A DNA stretch of 64,000 nt from Bacillota bacterium (GCA_003150225.1 QAND01000031.1:1-64000), one strand, 5' to 3'; positions 15,551-25,907 are shown, counted from the stretch's first letter. A program made the numbers and translations. The notes: generated by a model not told the origin, from the letters alone.

Positions 15551-15671
15551 ACTGAACTTCCCCTCTCAGTCTTGGCGAGGTTCGCCAATCGCTGCCATCA
15601 GTATAACATGGAACGGGCAGGAGACAAGCCATCCTCTTTCCATAATAGAATTGATGGACCACTCTCCACGA

Positions 15672-15701
15672 TTGACACCCAATTTCCTTGAGGACTATAA
15701 T
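15672..15701 (+). promoter_or_regulatory. Promoter of lgt operon
   Basis: TTGACA (15672-15677), 18 nt, TATAAT (15696-15701). Transcription near 15708 rules out the upstream in-frame TTG 15688 as the lgt start. Confidence 0.75.
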
Positions 15702-15747
15702 AAAACGATTGCAAAAAATACCGGAAAAGAAAGAATGTTGGAATAAG

Positions 15748-16593
15748 ATGGATAGCAATATCGCTTTTACCATATTTGGCGTCCATATCTATTGGTATAG
15801 CCTGATTATCATGAGTGGGGTTCTCCTGGGATTTTGGATTTCCACCAGATTGACCCGAAGACGGGGGTATAACAGCAATCTCATCATGGATGTGCTGCTG
15901 CTGGGTATTCCTTTGGGAATCATCGGGGCCCGGCTGTACTTTGTAGCGTTTTCCTGGGATATGTTCAAAAATAATCTGGATCAGATTTTTACCCTTCAAA
16001 TGGAGGGGTTGGCCATCTATGGCGCTGTCATTGGCGGTCTTTTGGCCGTGTTTATCCTATCTAAATGGAAGAAGATCAGTTTCTGGGATGTAACCGATGC
16101 CGCCGTACCCTCTTTGATCCTGGCCCAAGCTCTGGGGCGGTGGGGAAACTTTTTTAACCAGGAGGTCTATGGCGCGGCATTGACCAGCGTTGGAGGACAG
16201 GTGGGGAGCCATCTTGCCCTGTTTCCGCCGGCGGTGTTCATCGATGCCACCCAAACCTGGCATGTGGCTTTGTTCCTATATGAATCGGTGTTTAACCTAT
16301 GCATTTTTGGGGTTTTGCTGGCTTTTTACCTAAAAAAGCCCAATTATCGCGGTTGTACCACCTGGCTGTATTTTACCCTTTATTGCTTGGTGCGAGCCAT
16401 TTTGGAGGGAATGCGGCTGCCGGAATATATCCTGTATTTCCTGGGGATTCCCGTATCCCAGCTGGTCAGCGGGATCATGTGCGTCATCGCCTTTATCTGC
16501 TTCTGGCGGGCGTACCGAAAGGGAGGATATGCTGCGAAAGAGATCCCCAGCAGCTATCGCTTAAAGCCGGCGGCTGATGGGGAAGAGGCATAA
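15748..16593 (+). CDS. lgt: Prolipoprotein diacylglyceryl transferase
   Basis: A 281-residue membrane enzyme that transfers diacylglycerol from phosphatidylglycerol to the lipobox cysteine of prelipoproteins. Seven hydrophobic segments; the N-terminal GVHIYWYSL with conserved His13, GARLYFVAF, and the family signature GRWGNFFNQEVYG near 130-142. ATG 15748 is used; the ribosome site is weak (GGAATAAG). First gene of a run with pncB, a DivIVA-like gene, sfsA and a flavoprotein, all with gaps of 0-35 nt. Several lipoproteins in this window are expected substrates. Confidence 0.93.
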   Translation: MDSNIAFTIFGVHIYWYSLIIMSGVLLGFWISTRLTRRRGYNSNLIMDVLLLGIPLGIIGARLYFVAFSWDMFKNNLDQIFTLQMEGLAIYGAVIGGLLAVFILSKWKKISFWDVTDAAVPSLILAQALGRWGNFFNQEVYGAALTSVGGQVGSHLALFPPAVFIDATQTWHVALFLYESVFNLCIFGVLLAFYLKKPNYRGCTTWLYFTLYCLVRAILEGMRLPEYILYFLGIPVSQLVSGIMCVIAFICFWRAYRKGGYAAKEIPSSYRLKPAADGEEA

Positions 16594-16628
16594 TAAAGAC
16601 TTCATTTTAACCGATGGGAGATAGAAAA

Positions 16629-18074
16629 ATGGAACGTAATTTGACTATGATGACCGACCTATACCAGCTTACCATGATGTATGGCTACTACAAGAACAAC
16701 ATGACGGGCGAAGCGGTATTTGACCTTTTTTACCGTAAGCCAACCGACAACATCTCCTACGCCATTATGGCGGGGCTGGAGCAGGCGGTCGAGTACATTC
16801 AAAACCTGGGATTTACCGACGAGGACATCGAGTACCTGCGCTCCCTATCCCTTTTCGACGAAGGCTTCTTGAAGATGCTTCGGGATTTCAAGTTCACGGG
16901 GGATATCTATGCGATTAAAGAGGGACGTCCGGTGTTTCCCGGGGAACCGTTGCTGCGGGTAAAAGCGCCCATTATGGAGGCGCAGCTGGTGGAGACCACG
17001 CTCTTAACCATTGTCAACCATCAGACGCTTATCGCAACCAAGGCCAACCGCATCTGCCAGGCCGCGGGGAGCGGAGATGTGGTGATGGAGTTTGGGTTGC
17101 GCCGGGCCCAGGGGCCGGATGCCGGCATCTATGGCGCTCGAGCGGCGATCATCGGCGGATGTGTGGGTACCAGCAATGTATTGACCGGCAAGCTGTATGA
17201 GATTCCCGTTAAGGGCACGCACAGCCATAGCTGGGTTATGAGCTTCCCCACTGAAATAGACGCTTTTAGAGCCTATGCCGATGCTTTTCCGGATGCCTGC
17301 TTACTGCTGGTGGATACCTATGATACCCTCAACAGCGGTATGCCCAATGCCATTACCGTATTTCAGGAGCTGCGGTCCCGGGGGCATGAGCCCCTTGGCA
17401 TCCGTCTGGACTCCGGGGATTTGGCCTATTTGAGCAAACAGTGCCGCCAGATGTTGGATGACGCGGGGTTCCCCAACGCCAAGATCACTGCCTCTGGGGA
17501 TTTGGATGAGACGCTGATTGCCGATCTGATCCACCAGGGGGCTAGAATCGATAATTGGGGCGTAGGCACCAAGCTGATCACCAGCGAGGACGCTCCCTCC
17601 TTGGGCGGCGTGTATAAGATGTCCGCTATGGAGGAGGATGGGGTGCTGGTGCCGAAAATCAAGGTGTCTGACAACCCTGCTAAAGTGACCAATCCCGGTT
17701 ATAAAAAGGTAGTTCGTATTTACAATAAGCACAAGCATCGCGCCCTTGCGGATCTCATTATGCTAGAGGATGAGGTCATCGATACCACCAAGCCCTTGAC
17801 CATCTTTGATCCCAACGCTACCTGGAAGCGGATGACCATCACCTCCTTTGAATTGGAGGAGCTGTTGATACCGGTGTTCTTGCGGGGGAAATTGGTCTAT
17901 GACCTTCCCAGCCTCAGCGAAATCAAGGAGTTCGCCGAGCAGCAGATGGAGACCCTTTGGGATGAATACACCCGTCCGCGGAACCCCCAAATTTATAAGG
18001 TGGATCTCTCCCAGAAGCTCTATGATCTCAAGGGCGAGATGATTGCAAAGTTCCGCCCATCCGCCGAGGTATAA
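16629..18074 (+). CDS. pncB: Nicotinate phosphoribosyltransferase
   Basis: A 481-residue enzyme making nicotinate mononucleotide from nicotinate, PRPP and ATP (NAD salvage). Motifs: N-terminal NLTMMTDLYQLTMMYGY, FGLRRAQGPDAG, GTHSHSWVMSF with the phosphorylated His region, LLVDTYDT, and GIRLDSGDL. ATG 16629 has GGGAG 8 nt upstream; the in-frame ATG 16614 does not. Lies 35 nt after lgt in the same transcript, and is followed at once by the DivIVA-like gene. Confidence 0.93.
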   Translation: MERNLTMMTDLYQLTMMYGYYKNNMTGEAVFDLFYRKPTDNISYAIMAGLEQAVEYIQNLGFTDEDIEYLRSLSLFDEGFLKMLRDFKFTGDIYAIKEGRPVFPGEPLLRVKAPIMEAQLVETTLLTIVNHQTLIATKANRICQAAGSGDVVMEFGLRRAQGPDAGIYGARAAIIGGCVGTSNVLTGKLYEIPVKGTHSHSWVMSFPTEIDAFRAYADAFPDACLLLVDTYDTLNSGMPNAITVFQELRSRGHEPLGIRLDSGDLAYLSKQCRQMLDDAGFPNAKITASGDLDETLIADLIHQGARIDNWGVGTKLITSEDAPSLGGVYKMSAMEEDGVLVPKIKVSDNPAKVTNPGYKKVVRIYNKHKHRALADLIMLEDEVIDTTKPLTIFDPNATWKRMTITSFELEELLIPVFLRGKLVYDLPSLSEIKEFAEQQMETLWDEYTRPRNPQIYKVDLSQKLYDLKGEMIAKFRPSAEV

Positions 18075-18075
18075 G

Positions 18076-18648
18076 ATGAGGAAAAAACGGTTTCGTACCG
18101 CGCTGTTCGGCTATAACAAACGAGAGGTAGAGGCCCATGTCCTGACCATGGAGATGGAGATGCAAAAGCGCTCCAACGTGGAGGACCGCCTGGAGACCCT
18201 GGCTAAGGAGAACGTAAACCTGGCGGTGGAGCTAAAGATTGCCCGCTCGGGATTTGTGGACGCCGCTGAATTGATGCAGGCGGCCAATGATAAGGTCCGG
18301 GATCTGGAGGGAGAACTGAAACAGAGCCAGGAGCGGATGAGCGAGCTATCCCTGAAGTTGGAGGAAGCGCTGGCAGCACAGCCTCAGGATCCTGCTACCG
18401 TGGAACTGATGGAGTTGCTTAACCGACAAATTGAGGCCTTGGGAGGAGAGAGCTTATCCATCCTCCGCAAGGTATTGGGGGATGCGGATCTTTTGCGCAG
18501 AGCAGCGGAGGGAGAACCGGTTCAAGGTGGAGAGGAAATGGGCTTTCGGTTTCCGGAGGGCTTTAGCCGGGAGTTGGAAACCCAGGTGGACAGCGCTCGG
18601 AGCTTGATGCACAAGATCTATCTTCTGCGGCAGCAGGAGTCGGAATAA
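18076..18648 (+). CDS. DivIVA-like coiled-coil protein
   Basis: A 190-residue acidic protein. The first 25 residues (KKRFRTALFGYNKREVEAHV) match the DivIVA membrane-curvature segment, in which FxxxxxGYxxxEV is typical; the rest to about residue 110 is coiled coil rich in Glu, Leu and Lys. ATG 18076 is one base past the pncB stop with GAGG inside the end of pncB, so translation is coupled. The classical DivIVA of this genome is at 44277, so this is a second, diverged member. A role in cell-pole or envelope organisation is inference. Confidence 0.7.
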   Translation: MRKKRFRTALFGYNKREVEAHVLTMEMEMQKRSNVEDRLETLAKENVNLAVELKIARSGFVDAAELMQAANDKVRDLEGELKQSQERMSELSLKLEEALAAQPQDPATVELMELLNRQIEALGGESLSILRKVLGDADLLRRAAEGEPVQGGEEMGFRFPEGFSRELETQVDSARSLMHKIYLLRQQESE

Positions 18649-18649
18649 A

Positions 18650-19378
18650 ATGGAGTATCGGCAGGTGGTGGCGGGGAAGTTCCTTCGCCGCCCCAATCGT
18701 TTTGTGGCCTTTTGTGCGGTGGAAGGGCAGGAGGTTAAGTGCCATGTGCCCAATACCGGACGCTGTCGTGAACTCCTAATTCCTGGCCGAAGGGTTTATC
18801 TGGCGGTTTCGGACAATCCCAACCGGGCAACCAGGTATTCCTTGGTCGCGGTGGATAAGGAAGGGCTGCTGGTGAACATGGATTCCGGTGCCCCCAACCG
18901 CGCGGTGGAGGAGACAATCCTAAGCCTTGCGCTGCCAGGGATGGCGCCTTTGGCAGGTTATCGGAGGGAGGCTCGGTTCCGTCAGAGCAGATTCGATTTT
19001 TTTCTGTGGGATGAAGCGGGTAGAGAAGCATATCTTGAGGTTAAGGGCGTTACCCTGTTTGAAGGCGCCGCCGCTCGGTTTCCCGATGCGCCCACAGAGC
19101 GGGGAATCCGTCATATCCATGAGCTGATGGCAGCCAGGGAAGAAGGTTATCAGGCCTATTTGCTCTTTGTAGTCCAAGCGCGGGGACTGGAGTACGTTGC
19201 GCCCAATGATCCGGGTGGCACGGAGTTTGGGGACGCGCTTCGCTTGGGCGCGGCCCATGGCGTTGTTCCGCTAGCCTATGACTGCACCGTTGCACCCCAG
19301 GGCATGTGGCTTCACGAACCCCTTCCTGTGTGCTTGATAGAAAGGGATTTGAATCTAGAAGGAGGTTGTGAACGTTGA
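18650..19378 (+). CDS. sfsA: SfsA family DNA/RNA nuclease
   Basis: A 242-residue member of the SfsA family: N-terminal OB-like part (FLRRPNRFVAFC, CHVPNTGRCREL, GRRVYLA) and a PD-(D/E)XK-like nuclease part (SRFDFFLW, AYLEVKGVTLFEG, DAPTERGIRHIHEL). The E-x-K of YLEVKGV is the likely catalytic pair. Usual length. Starts 1 nt after the previous stop. Family name comes from a sugar-fermentation phenotype in E. coli; direct evidence there points to nuclease activity. Confidence 0.92.
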   Translation: MEYRQVVAGKFLRRPNRFVAFCAVEGQEVKCHVPNTGRCRELLIPGRRVYLAVSDNPNRATRYSLVAVDKEGLLVNMDSGAPNRAVEETILSLALPGMAPLAGYRREARFRQSRFDFFLWDEAGREAYLEVKGVTLFEGAAARFPDAPTERGIRHIHELMAAREEGYQAYLLFVVQARGLEYVAPNDPGGTEFGDALRLGAAHGVVPLAYDCTVAPQGMWLHEPLPVCLIERDLNLEGGCER

Positions 19379-20001
19379 AAGTAGTTGCAGTAAACGGAAG
19401 TCCTAGATCCCAGGGAAACACCTATACGGCTATTCGTATGATGACCGATGTGCTGGAGAGCCAGGGAATTGAGACGGAAATCCTCCAGCTGGGCAATCAG
19501 CCCATCAGCGGCTGCACCGTATGCGGCGGTTGCCGGAAAGATCCGGAGGGGATGTGCGTACTGCCGGGGGATCACCTTCGGGATTATGTGAAAAAGATGC
19601 TGGAAGCGGATGGCATTATTCTAGGGTCTCCGGTGTATTACGGTGCCATTGCCGGCGGGATGAAGTGCTTTTTGGATCGCGCGTTCTATGCGAGCGCCGG
19701 TCAGTTCCGACATAAGGTGGGATATGCGGTTACCGCCGTGCGCCGGGCGGGAGGAGTTGCTGCTTTCCAGCAGCTCTGCAGCTATTTCAACCTTGCAGAA
19801 ATGATCATTGCGCCCACTACCTATTGGGGAATTGGTTATGGAGCTTTGCCTGGCCAGGTTCAGCAGGATACCGAAGGCGAGGATACTATGAGGTTAGCTG
19901 CCATGAATATGGCATGGCTCCTTCGCATGCAGGAAACCACTCGGGATTCCCTCCCTGCCCCTCAAAGAATTGATAAACGGGGAATGAATTTTATTCGTTA
20001 A
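19375..20001 (+). CDS. Iron-sulfur flavoprotein (NADPH-dependent FMN reductase fold)
   Basis: A 208-residue flavodoxin-fold protein. VNGSPRSQGNTYTA (7-20) is the FMN phosphate loop, and Cys47, Cys50, Cys53 and Cys61 form the compact CxxCxxC-x7-C motif of Isf-type flavoproteins, which carry FMN and one [4Fe-4S] cluster. GSPVYYGAIAGGMKCFLDR is the second flavin loop. The start is TTG 19375 (GGAGG upstream), overlapping the sfsA stop by 4 nt. Probably an electron carrier in anaerobic or oxidative-stress metabolism; donor and acceptor unknown. Confidence 0.85.
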   Translation: MKVVAVNGSPRSQGNTYTAIRMMTDVLESQGIETEILQLGNQPISGCTVCGGCRKDPEGMCVLPGDHLRDYVKKMLEADGIILGSPVYYGAIAGGMKCFLDRAFYASAGQFRHKVGYAVTAVRRAGGVAAFQQLCSYFNLAEMIIAPTTYWGIGYGALPGQVQQDTEGEDTMRLAAMNMAWLLRMQETTRDSLPAPQRIDKRGMNFIR

Positions 20002-20003
20002 GA

Positions 20004-20043
20004 AATACCCTCCAGGGCTGCTGCTCTGGAGGGTATGTTTTTT
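20004..20043 (+). terminator. Terminator of lgt-pncB-sfsA run
   Basis: ATACCCTCCAG pairs with CTGGAGGGTAT, followed by GTTTTTT. Confidence 0.9.
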
Positions 20044-20081
20044 GTTGCTTCCATGAGCCGATGGAATGTCTCCGTTTTTAA

Positions 20082-21065
20082 TCAACGGGCATCATCGGCA
20101 GGGAAATGGATTCCTGTTTGCTGCCGGGCTTCCTCCATGACAGCGGCTTCGTCCAGGGATGCTTGGTCGGATTTTGCTGTATCCAGTCGGCCTGCGATGG
20201 CGTCCAAAAATGCTCTTACCTGGTGATACATGCCGTCCTCTTCCTGGGGAATGGGCAAGGGCTCCTGGGTGCCATCATTGTATTGGATGTAGGATCCGGC
20301 TAAGCGGGTAATATGGGGCATGATGATGGAACCTTTCTCGCCCTGGATTTCACTGGGGAGGGCCGAGTTGACAATCTTGCTGTATAGCGCCACTCCCTGC
20401 TTGTCGCGGTAGTTCAATATCACCGTTCCCGCGCCCTCAAATCCGGTATGAAGAAGGGTACTGGTCGCCGTTACGGAATCCGGCATGCCCAGAAGTTTTA
20501 CCATCGGATGGATGCAGTATACGCCGATATCCATCAAAGCGCTATTGGAGAGTTCGGTACGGAAGGCATTTAGCAGAGTGCCATTCTTGTAGGCGTCATA
20601 CCGGGAGGAGTACTTACAATAGATCGCCACCATCCGGCGCACGGCGCCGATCTTATGAAGGTTGTTTCGGATGATCTCATACCCTGGCTGATAGACGTTT
20701 CGGATGGCTTCCATGAAGATCAGGCCATGGGATTTTGCGGTATCCACCATGGCCCGTACCTCCCGCAGATTGGAACCGGCAGGTTTTTCCACCAGGACAT
20801 GTTTGCCTCCTGACAGCATGGTTAAGGCCTGGGGTGCGTGAACGTAGTTGGTACTGCCGATATAGATGGCGTCCACCTGGGGGCAGGCGGCCAACTCTTC
20901 CAGACTGTCAAAAAGCAGAGGAGCTCCATAGGCTTGGTTGAATGCCTGCGCCTTTTCTACGGAACGAGAGTAAACGGCTTGTAGTCGAAATTCCGGATGC
21001 TTCGCAGCCGCGGATAGAAATTCATGGGTGATGATGTTGGTTCCGATGGTGGCAAACCGTACCAT
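20082..21065 (-). CDS. Gfo/Idh/MocA family oxidoreductase
   Basis: A 327-residue NAD(P)-dependent dehydrogenase. Rossmann start VRFATIGTNIITHEFL (the glycine loop is reduced), GKHVLVEKPAGSN with the catalytic Glu93-Lys94-Pro95, and a C-terminal beta-sheet domain with DIGVYCIHP supplying the usual His. It resembles the dimeric dihydrodiol dehydrogenase/xylose dehydrogenase branch; the substrate is probably a sugar but cannot be named. Follows the D-2-hydroxyacid dehydrogenase gene by 23 nt, so the two are co-transcribed. Confidence 0.85.
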   Translation of the reverse strand: MVRFATIGTNIITHEFLSAAAKHPEFRLQAVYSRSVEKAQAFNQAYGAPLLFDSLEELAACPQVDAIYIGSTNYVHAPQALTMLSGGKHVLVEKPAGSNLREVRAMVDTAKSHGLIFMEAIRNVYQPGYEIIRNNLHKIGAVRRMVAIYCKYSSRYDAYKNGTLLNAFRTELSNSALMDIGVYCIHPMVKLLGMPDSVTATSTLLHTGFEGAGTVILNYRDKQGVALYSKIVNSALPSEIQGEKGSIIMPHITRLAGSYIQYNDGTQEPLPIPQEEDGMYHQVRAFLDAIAGRLDTAKSDQASLDEAAVMEEARQQTGIHFPADDAR

Positions 21066-21088
21066 GTTGTTACGCCTCCTTGGTTGGT

Positions 21089-22054
21089 CTAATGGGATGC
21101 CCGGTAGCCGGTGGAACGATCCACACCCTGGATGGGTTCCCCGGCAAGATAGCGGCGGAAGTTTTCAGCGCAGATATCAAAGAGACGCGCCTTGGATTCC
21201 GCGGTGCTGCCACCGGTATTATGGGGGGTGATGGTTAGGTTTTCAAAATCCCAAAGGGGATGATCCGGGGGCAAAGGTTCTGGATCGGTAACGTCCAGGG
21301 CAGCGCCGCCCATGGGTCCGTTTTTCAAGGCTGCCATAAGATCATCGGTGACTACGGCACTCCCGCGCCCCACATTGATCAGAAGGGAATCCGGCGCCAT
21401 AAGCGCCAAGCGCCGGCCGTCCATGATCCCGGTGGTCGCTGGGGTGTTGGGAAGGGAGAGCGCGACGACATTGGCGCGGGGAATCTGCGCATCCAGGTGC
21501 TCCATGGAATAGAGTTCGTCAAAGCAATCGGGCTTGTCGTTGGGGCCGGAGGTCCGCCGGATCCCGATGGTATGGCTGCCCAGAGCCTTCATGCGCCGGG
21601 CGTAGTTCCCGCCAATGTCCCCAGCGCCTACCACCAAAATGGTGGCGCTTTCCGCCGACTGGCTTCGGCCAAGGTTGTTCCAGAGATGAGCCTTTTGCTG
21701 GTCCCGGTAAAAATGGAGCTTTCGGAAGTGCATGAGGGTTACGGCAACCATGTATTCCCCGATGCTGGGACCATAGGTGCCGGTGGCGTTGGCCAAAATG
21801 ATACGTTCGCTTAAAACGCCATCCTTAACATAGTTTTCACATCCTGCGCTGGATAGCTGTAGGAATTCCAGATTTTCCGAACCCTTTACCGCTTCACTGC
21901 TTGGATTGCCGATGATCGCCTGAGCCCATCGAACTTCCTCCAACGACACTTCCTCCCGGCTGGAAAACCGAAATTCCCCCTGGGGATCTAGATCCATCAG
22001 ATCTTTTTTCTGTTTATCGGTAACGGGGAGGAGCACTAACACGCGCTTTGCCAT
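21089..22054 (-). CDS. D-2-hydroxyacid dehydrogenase
   Basis: A 321-residue NAD(P)H-dependent reductase of 2-oxo acids. Nucleotide-binding VVGAGDIGGNYARR (GxGxxG at 143-148), catalytic Arg230 (NVGRGSAV), Glu259 (DPEPLP) and His278 (TPHNTGGS). All family residues are present. First gene of a two-gene minus-strand unit with the Gfo/Idh oxidoreductase. Substrate not determined; a glyoxylate/hydroxypyruvate-like or phosphoglycerate-like activity is possible. Confidence 0.88.
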   Translation of the reverse strand: MAKRVLVLLPVTDKQKKDLMDLDPQGEFRFSSREEVSLEEVRWAQAIIGNPSSEAVKGSENLEFLQLSSAGCENYVKDGVLSERIILANATGTYGPSIGEYMVAVTLMHFRKLHFYRDQQKAHLWNNLGRSQSAESATILVVGAGDIGGNYARRMKALGSHTIGIRRTSGPNDKPDCFDELYSMEHLDAQIPRANVVALSLPNTPATTGIMDGRRLALMAPDSLLINVGRGSAVVTDDLMAALKNGPMGGAALDVTDPEPLPPDHPLWDFENLTITPHNTGGSTAESKARLFDICAENFRRYLAGEPIQGVDRSTGYRASH

Positions 22055-22184
22055 TTCACATCCATCCTTTCCAATTGTTAAGGGTAATTTTGGAAAATTT
22101 CTATCTTCATTGTAACTGATCCTTTCAGGCTATGCAAAGTGTAAAAATTTGTATAACATATAGTAGATGTTGTAAAGATGCAAT

Positions 22185-22850
22185 ATGGAAAGGGTGGAAC
22201 CGATTATTATGCAAAGCTGCTGTATCTGTGGAAACGTGATTCGGGACAGCGGGACGAAGATCATCAGAGAGGCGCCCCAGTATGTGGTTTGTAAATCATG
22301 TGTGCGCCCACTGAAAACCCTGATGGATCCTGAGGCTGCCAGTGAACGCTTTGAAAACGCCATGGGAAACTTGAAGGAACGCGCAATGGAAACGCTGGAG
22401 CCGGAGGTAAAAGCTCTTTTAAAACAAAGATTTCAAACGGCTCGCGAGATCATCGCGCAAAGGGAAGCCGAGCACCTTAACCGGCTGGACTATGCAAAAA
22501 AGATACTGGAGGAGTATCGCAATAACCGCTTCTTAATGACAACGGGATTTGAGTTTCAGGGATACCGTATTTTACAATATCACAAGGTGGTCTGTGCGGA
22601 AGTCGTCCTTGGCACGGGATTTTTCAGCGAATACTTAGCCGGCTGGTCCGATACGATGGGGGAGAAGAGCGGGGCTTTTTCCAACAAAATGCGGGAAGCA
22701 CGGGAAGAGGTTATGGCAGACTTGGTGAAAGAGTGCGGTATTCTTGGAGGAAACGGGATCATAGGAATCGCTTTCAACTATGCTATGTTTGCCAATAACA
22801 TGATTGGCGTTGTAGCTTCTGGAACCGCGGTTACAGTTGAAAAGGCGTAA
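22185..22850 (+). CDS. Zinc-ribbon plus YbjQ (DUF74) domain protein
   Basis: Up to 221 residues. N-terminal CxxC pairs (Cys12/13-Cys15 and Cys35-Cys38) look like a small zinc ribbon; a helical linker (about 45-105, many Glu/Arg) follows; residues about 115-221 are a YbjQ domain (TTGFEFQGYRILQYHK, GGNGIIGIAFNY, VVASGTAVTV), a pentameric family of uncertain role once called heavy-metal-binding. The start is uncertain: ATG 22185 lacks a ribosome site, and ATG 22209 removes eight residues without touching the cysteines. Single gene with its own terminator. Confidence 0.8.
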   Translation: MERVEPIIMQSCCICGNVIRDSGTKIIREAPQYVVCKSCVRPLKTLMDPEAASERFENAMGNLKERAMETLEPEVKALLKQRFQTAREIIAQREAEHLNRLDYAKKILEEYRNNRFLMTTGFEFQGYRILQYHKVVCAEVVLGTGFFSEYLAGWSDTMGEKSGAFSNKMREAREEVMADLVKECGILGGNGIIGIAFNYAMFANNMIGVVASGTAVTVEKA

Positions 22851-22851
22851 G

Positions 22852-22883
22852 AAAAAGGCCCGGCATTTGCCGGGCCTTTTTTA
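22852..22883. terminator. Terminator between YbjQ gene and groL
   Basis: GGCCCGGCA pairs with TGCCGGGCC, with A-run and TTTTTT flanks, so it can work both ways. Confidence 0.92.
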
Positions 22884-22888
22884 GCCTC

Positions 22889-24517
<1,629 letters not shown>

Positions 24518-24525
24518 CTACCTCC

Positions 24526-24813
24526 TTAATTCTCGACGATGCCGATGATGTCGCTCTGACGGACCAGGATCAGGTCCTCATTCTCAAACTTGATATCGGT
24601 GCCGGCGTAGCGGCGATAGATCACCTCATCGCCCTCTTTGACGCACATCACGATTTCCTTGCCGTCCACATTGCCGCCAGGGCCCGCGGCGATGACGGTG
24701 CCAAACATGGGCTTTTCCTTAGCGGTGTCGGGGATGATGATCCCGCCAACGCTCTTTCTTTCCTGGTCCTTGGCTTTGAGCAAAACCATGTCACCAATGG
24801 GTTTGATTTTCAT
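24526..24813 (-). CDS. groES: Co-chaperonin GroES
   Basis: A 95-residue Gro[14 protein letters not shown], the mobile loop [16 protein letters not shown] segment ([18 protein letters not shown]), and [25 protein letters not shown] split over the C-terminal half. Caps GroEL. First gene of the groES-groL operon with a CIRCE element between the promoter and the start. Confidence 0.97.
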   Translation of the reverse strand: MKIKPIGDMVLLKAKDQERKSVGGIIIPDTAKEKPMFGTVIAAGPGGNVDGKEIVMCVKEGDEVIYRRYAGTDIKFENEDLILVRQSDIIGIVEN

Positions 24814-24861
24814 GTTGGATCCTCCTTGTAAATAAGATGCTTTTGATGTCTAAACTGGGTG

Positions 24862-24888
24862 TTAGCACTCGTCGAGATCGAGTGCTAA
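24862..24888. promoter_or_regulatory. CIRCE operator (HrcA site)
   Basis: Perfect TTAGCACTC-N9-GAGTGCTAA inverted repeat just downstream of the groES -10, the classical binding site of the heat-shock repressor HrcA. hrcA itself is not in the window. Confidence 0.97.
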
Positions 24889-24896
24889 CACCATTT

Positions 24897-24925
24897 AATA
24901 TAGTCAAATCTACCAAAATAGGCAA
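24897..24925 (-). promoter_or_regulatory. Promoter of groES-groL
   Basis: Minus strand TTGCCT (24920-24925), 17 nt, TATATT (24897-24902), 8 nt ahead of the CIRCE element. Confidence 0.7.
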
Positions 24926-25100
24926 ATCGGTTTATGCATAAAATTACTGAAATCAGCCCAATTATCCATTGTTTTGATTTAAAATCTTTTGTTATCTATT
25001 GTTTTCGCTTATTTTCTTTGATTAAAGCTGATATGCAAAGTGCAGCACGATTCCTATAATATTGAATAGGACATGGCGTCCGGAAAGGAAAGGTGGATCC

Positions 25101-25352
25101 ATGCTGGAATTCAAATATGACGTGCAGATGCTGCTTGAGGGAAAAGGCTTGGACGAGGACCAGATCAACGCTTATTTTCGGGAGAATCTCGAAGGAGACA
25201 GCCTTCTTGCGGTGGGCGATGATACGCTGATCAAAATCCATTTTCATACCAACGAGCCCTGGGATGTTTTGGCGTATTGCGCTTCACTGGGGGAGATCTA
25301 TGATATTGTTGTAGAGGATATGGATCGGCAGTCCAGGGGGCTTCAAGGATAA
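25101..25352 (+). CDS. Stand-alone FakA middle-domain-like protein
   Basis: An 83-residue acidic protein. From YDVQMLLEG through GDSLLAVGDDTLIKIHFHTNEPWDVL to IYDIVVEDM it follows the middle domain of the fatty-acid kinase FakA (YloV), the part after the DAK2 nucleotide domain, where VHIHT-type segments are typical. No DAK2 or C-terminal FakB-binding domain is present, and no frameshifted remainder is visible around it. ATG 25101 has AAGGTGG 5 nt upstream. A TATAAT occurs at 25057-25062. It precedes the dCMP deaminase gene by 50 nt. A regulator of FakA/DegV, or a relic, are both open. Confidence 0.65.
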   Translation: MLEFKYDVQMLLEGKGLDEDQINAYFRENLEGDSLLAVGDDTLIKIHFHTNEPWDVLAYCASLGEIYDIVVEDMDRQSRGLQG

Positions 25353-25402
25353 GGCTTCTGAGGGAACTCTCTGGCGCCAACAGAATCGGAGGAATATGAC
25401 CA

Positions 25403-25858
25403 ATGGAATTTACAAAATGGGATCATCGCTTTATGGAGATGGCAAAGCTTGTGGCCACCTGGTCCTCCTGCTTTAAGCAGGATCGAAAGGTGGGGGCGGT
25501 TATCGTTCGGGACAAGCGCGTTTTGACCACCGGCTATAATGGCGCTCCTGCCAATACCCCTACCTGTATGGAAAAGGGAGAGTGCTTGCGGCAAAAACTG
25601 GGGATTGAGAGCGGTACCCGGCAGGAGATCTGCTATGCAATTCACGCGGAACAAAACGCGATCATCCAGGCGGCTAAGATTGGAGTTAGCATCGAGGGAG
25701 CCACTCTTTATTGCACCCACCAGCCCTGTGTCATCTGCGCTAAGATGATCGTCAATAGCGGCATCCGGCGAGTGATCTATGGAGAAGGATATCCGGATGA
25801 TTTTTCCCTGGAGTTTTTCAAGGTATCGGGAGTGGAATTAATCCGATACCACGGTTGA
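25403..25858 (+). CDS. dCMP deaminase (ComEB-like)
   Basis: A 151-residue zinc deaminase converting dCMP to dUMP for thymidylate synthesis. Zinc ligands: His in CYAIHAEQN with the catalytic Glu, and both Cys in HQPCVICAKM; RDKRVLTTGYNGAP is the substrate loop. N-terminal WDHRFMEMAKLVATWSSC is typical of the ComE operon protein 2 branch. Start at ATG 25403 with GGAGG about 10 nt upstream. Confidence 0.92.
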   Translation: MEFTKWDHRFMEMAKLVATWSSCFKQDRKVGAVIVRDKRVLTTGYNGAPANTPTCMEKGECLRQKLGIESGTRQEICYAIHAEQNAIIQAAKIGVSIEGATLYCTHQPCVICAKMIVNSGIRRVIYGEGYPDDFSLEFFKVSGVELIRYHG

Positions 25859-25881
25859 TGTCAGAACCGTCTCGTTTAAAT

Positions 25882-25907
25882 GCGCCGCCCTGCGGGGCGG
25901 CTTTTTT
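25882..25907 (+). terminator. Terminator of dCMP deaminase gene
   Basis: GCCGCCC-TGC-GGGGCGGC followed by TTTTTT. Confidence 0.9.
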
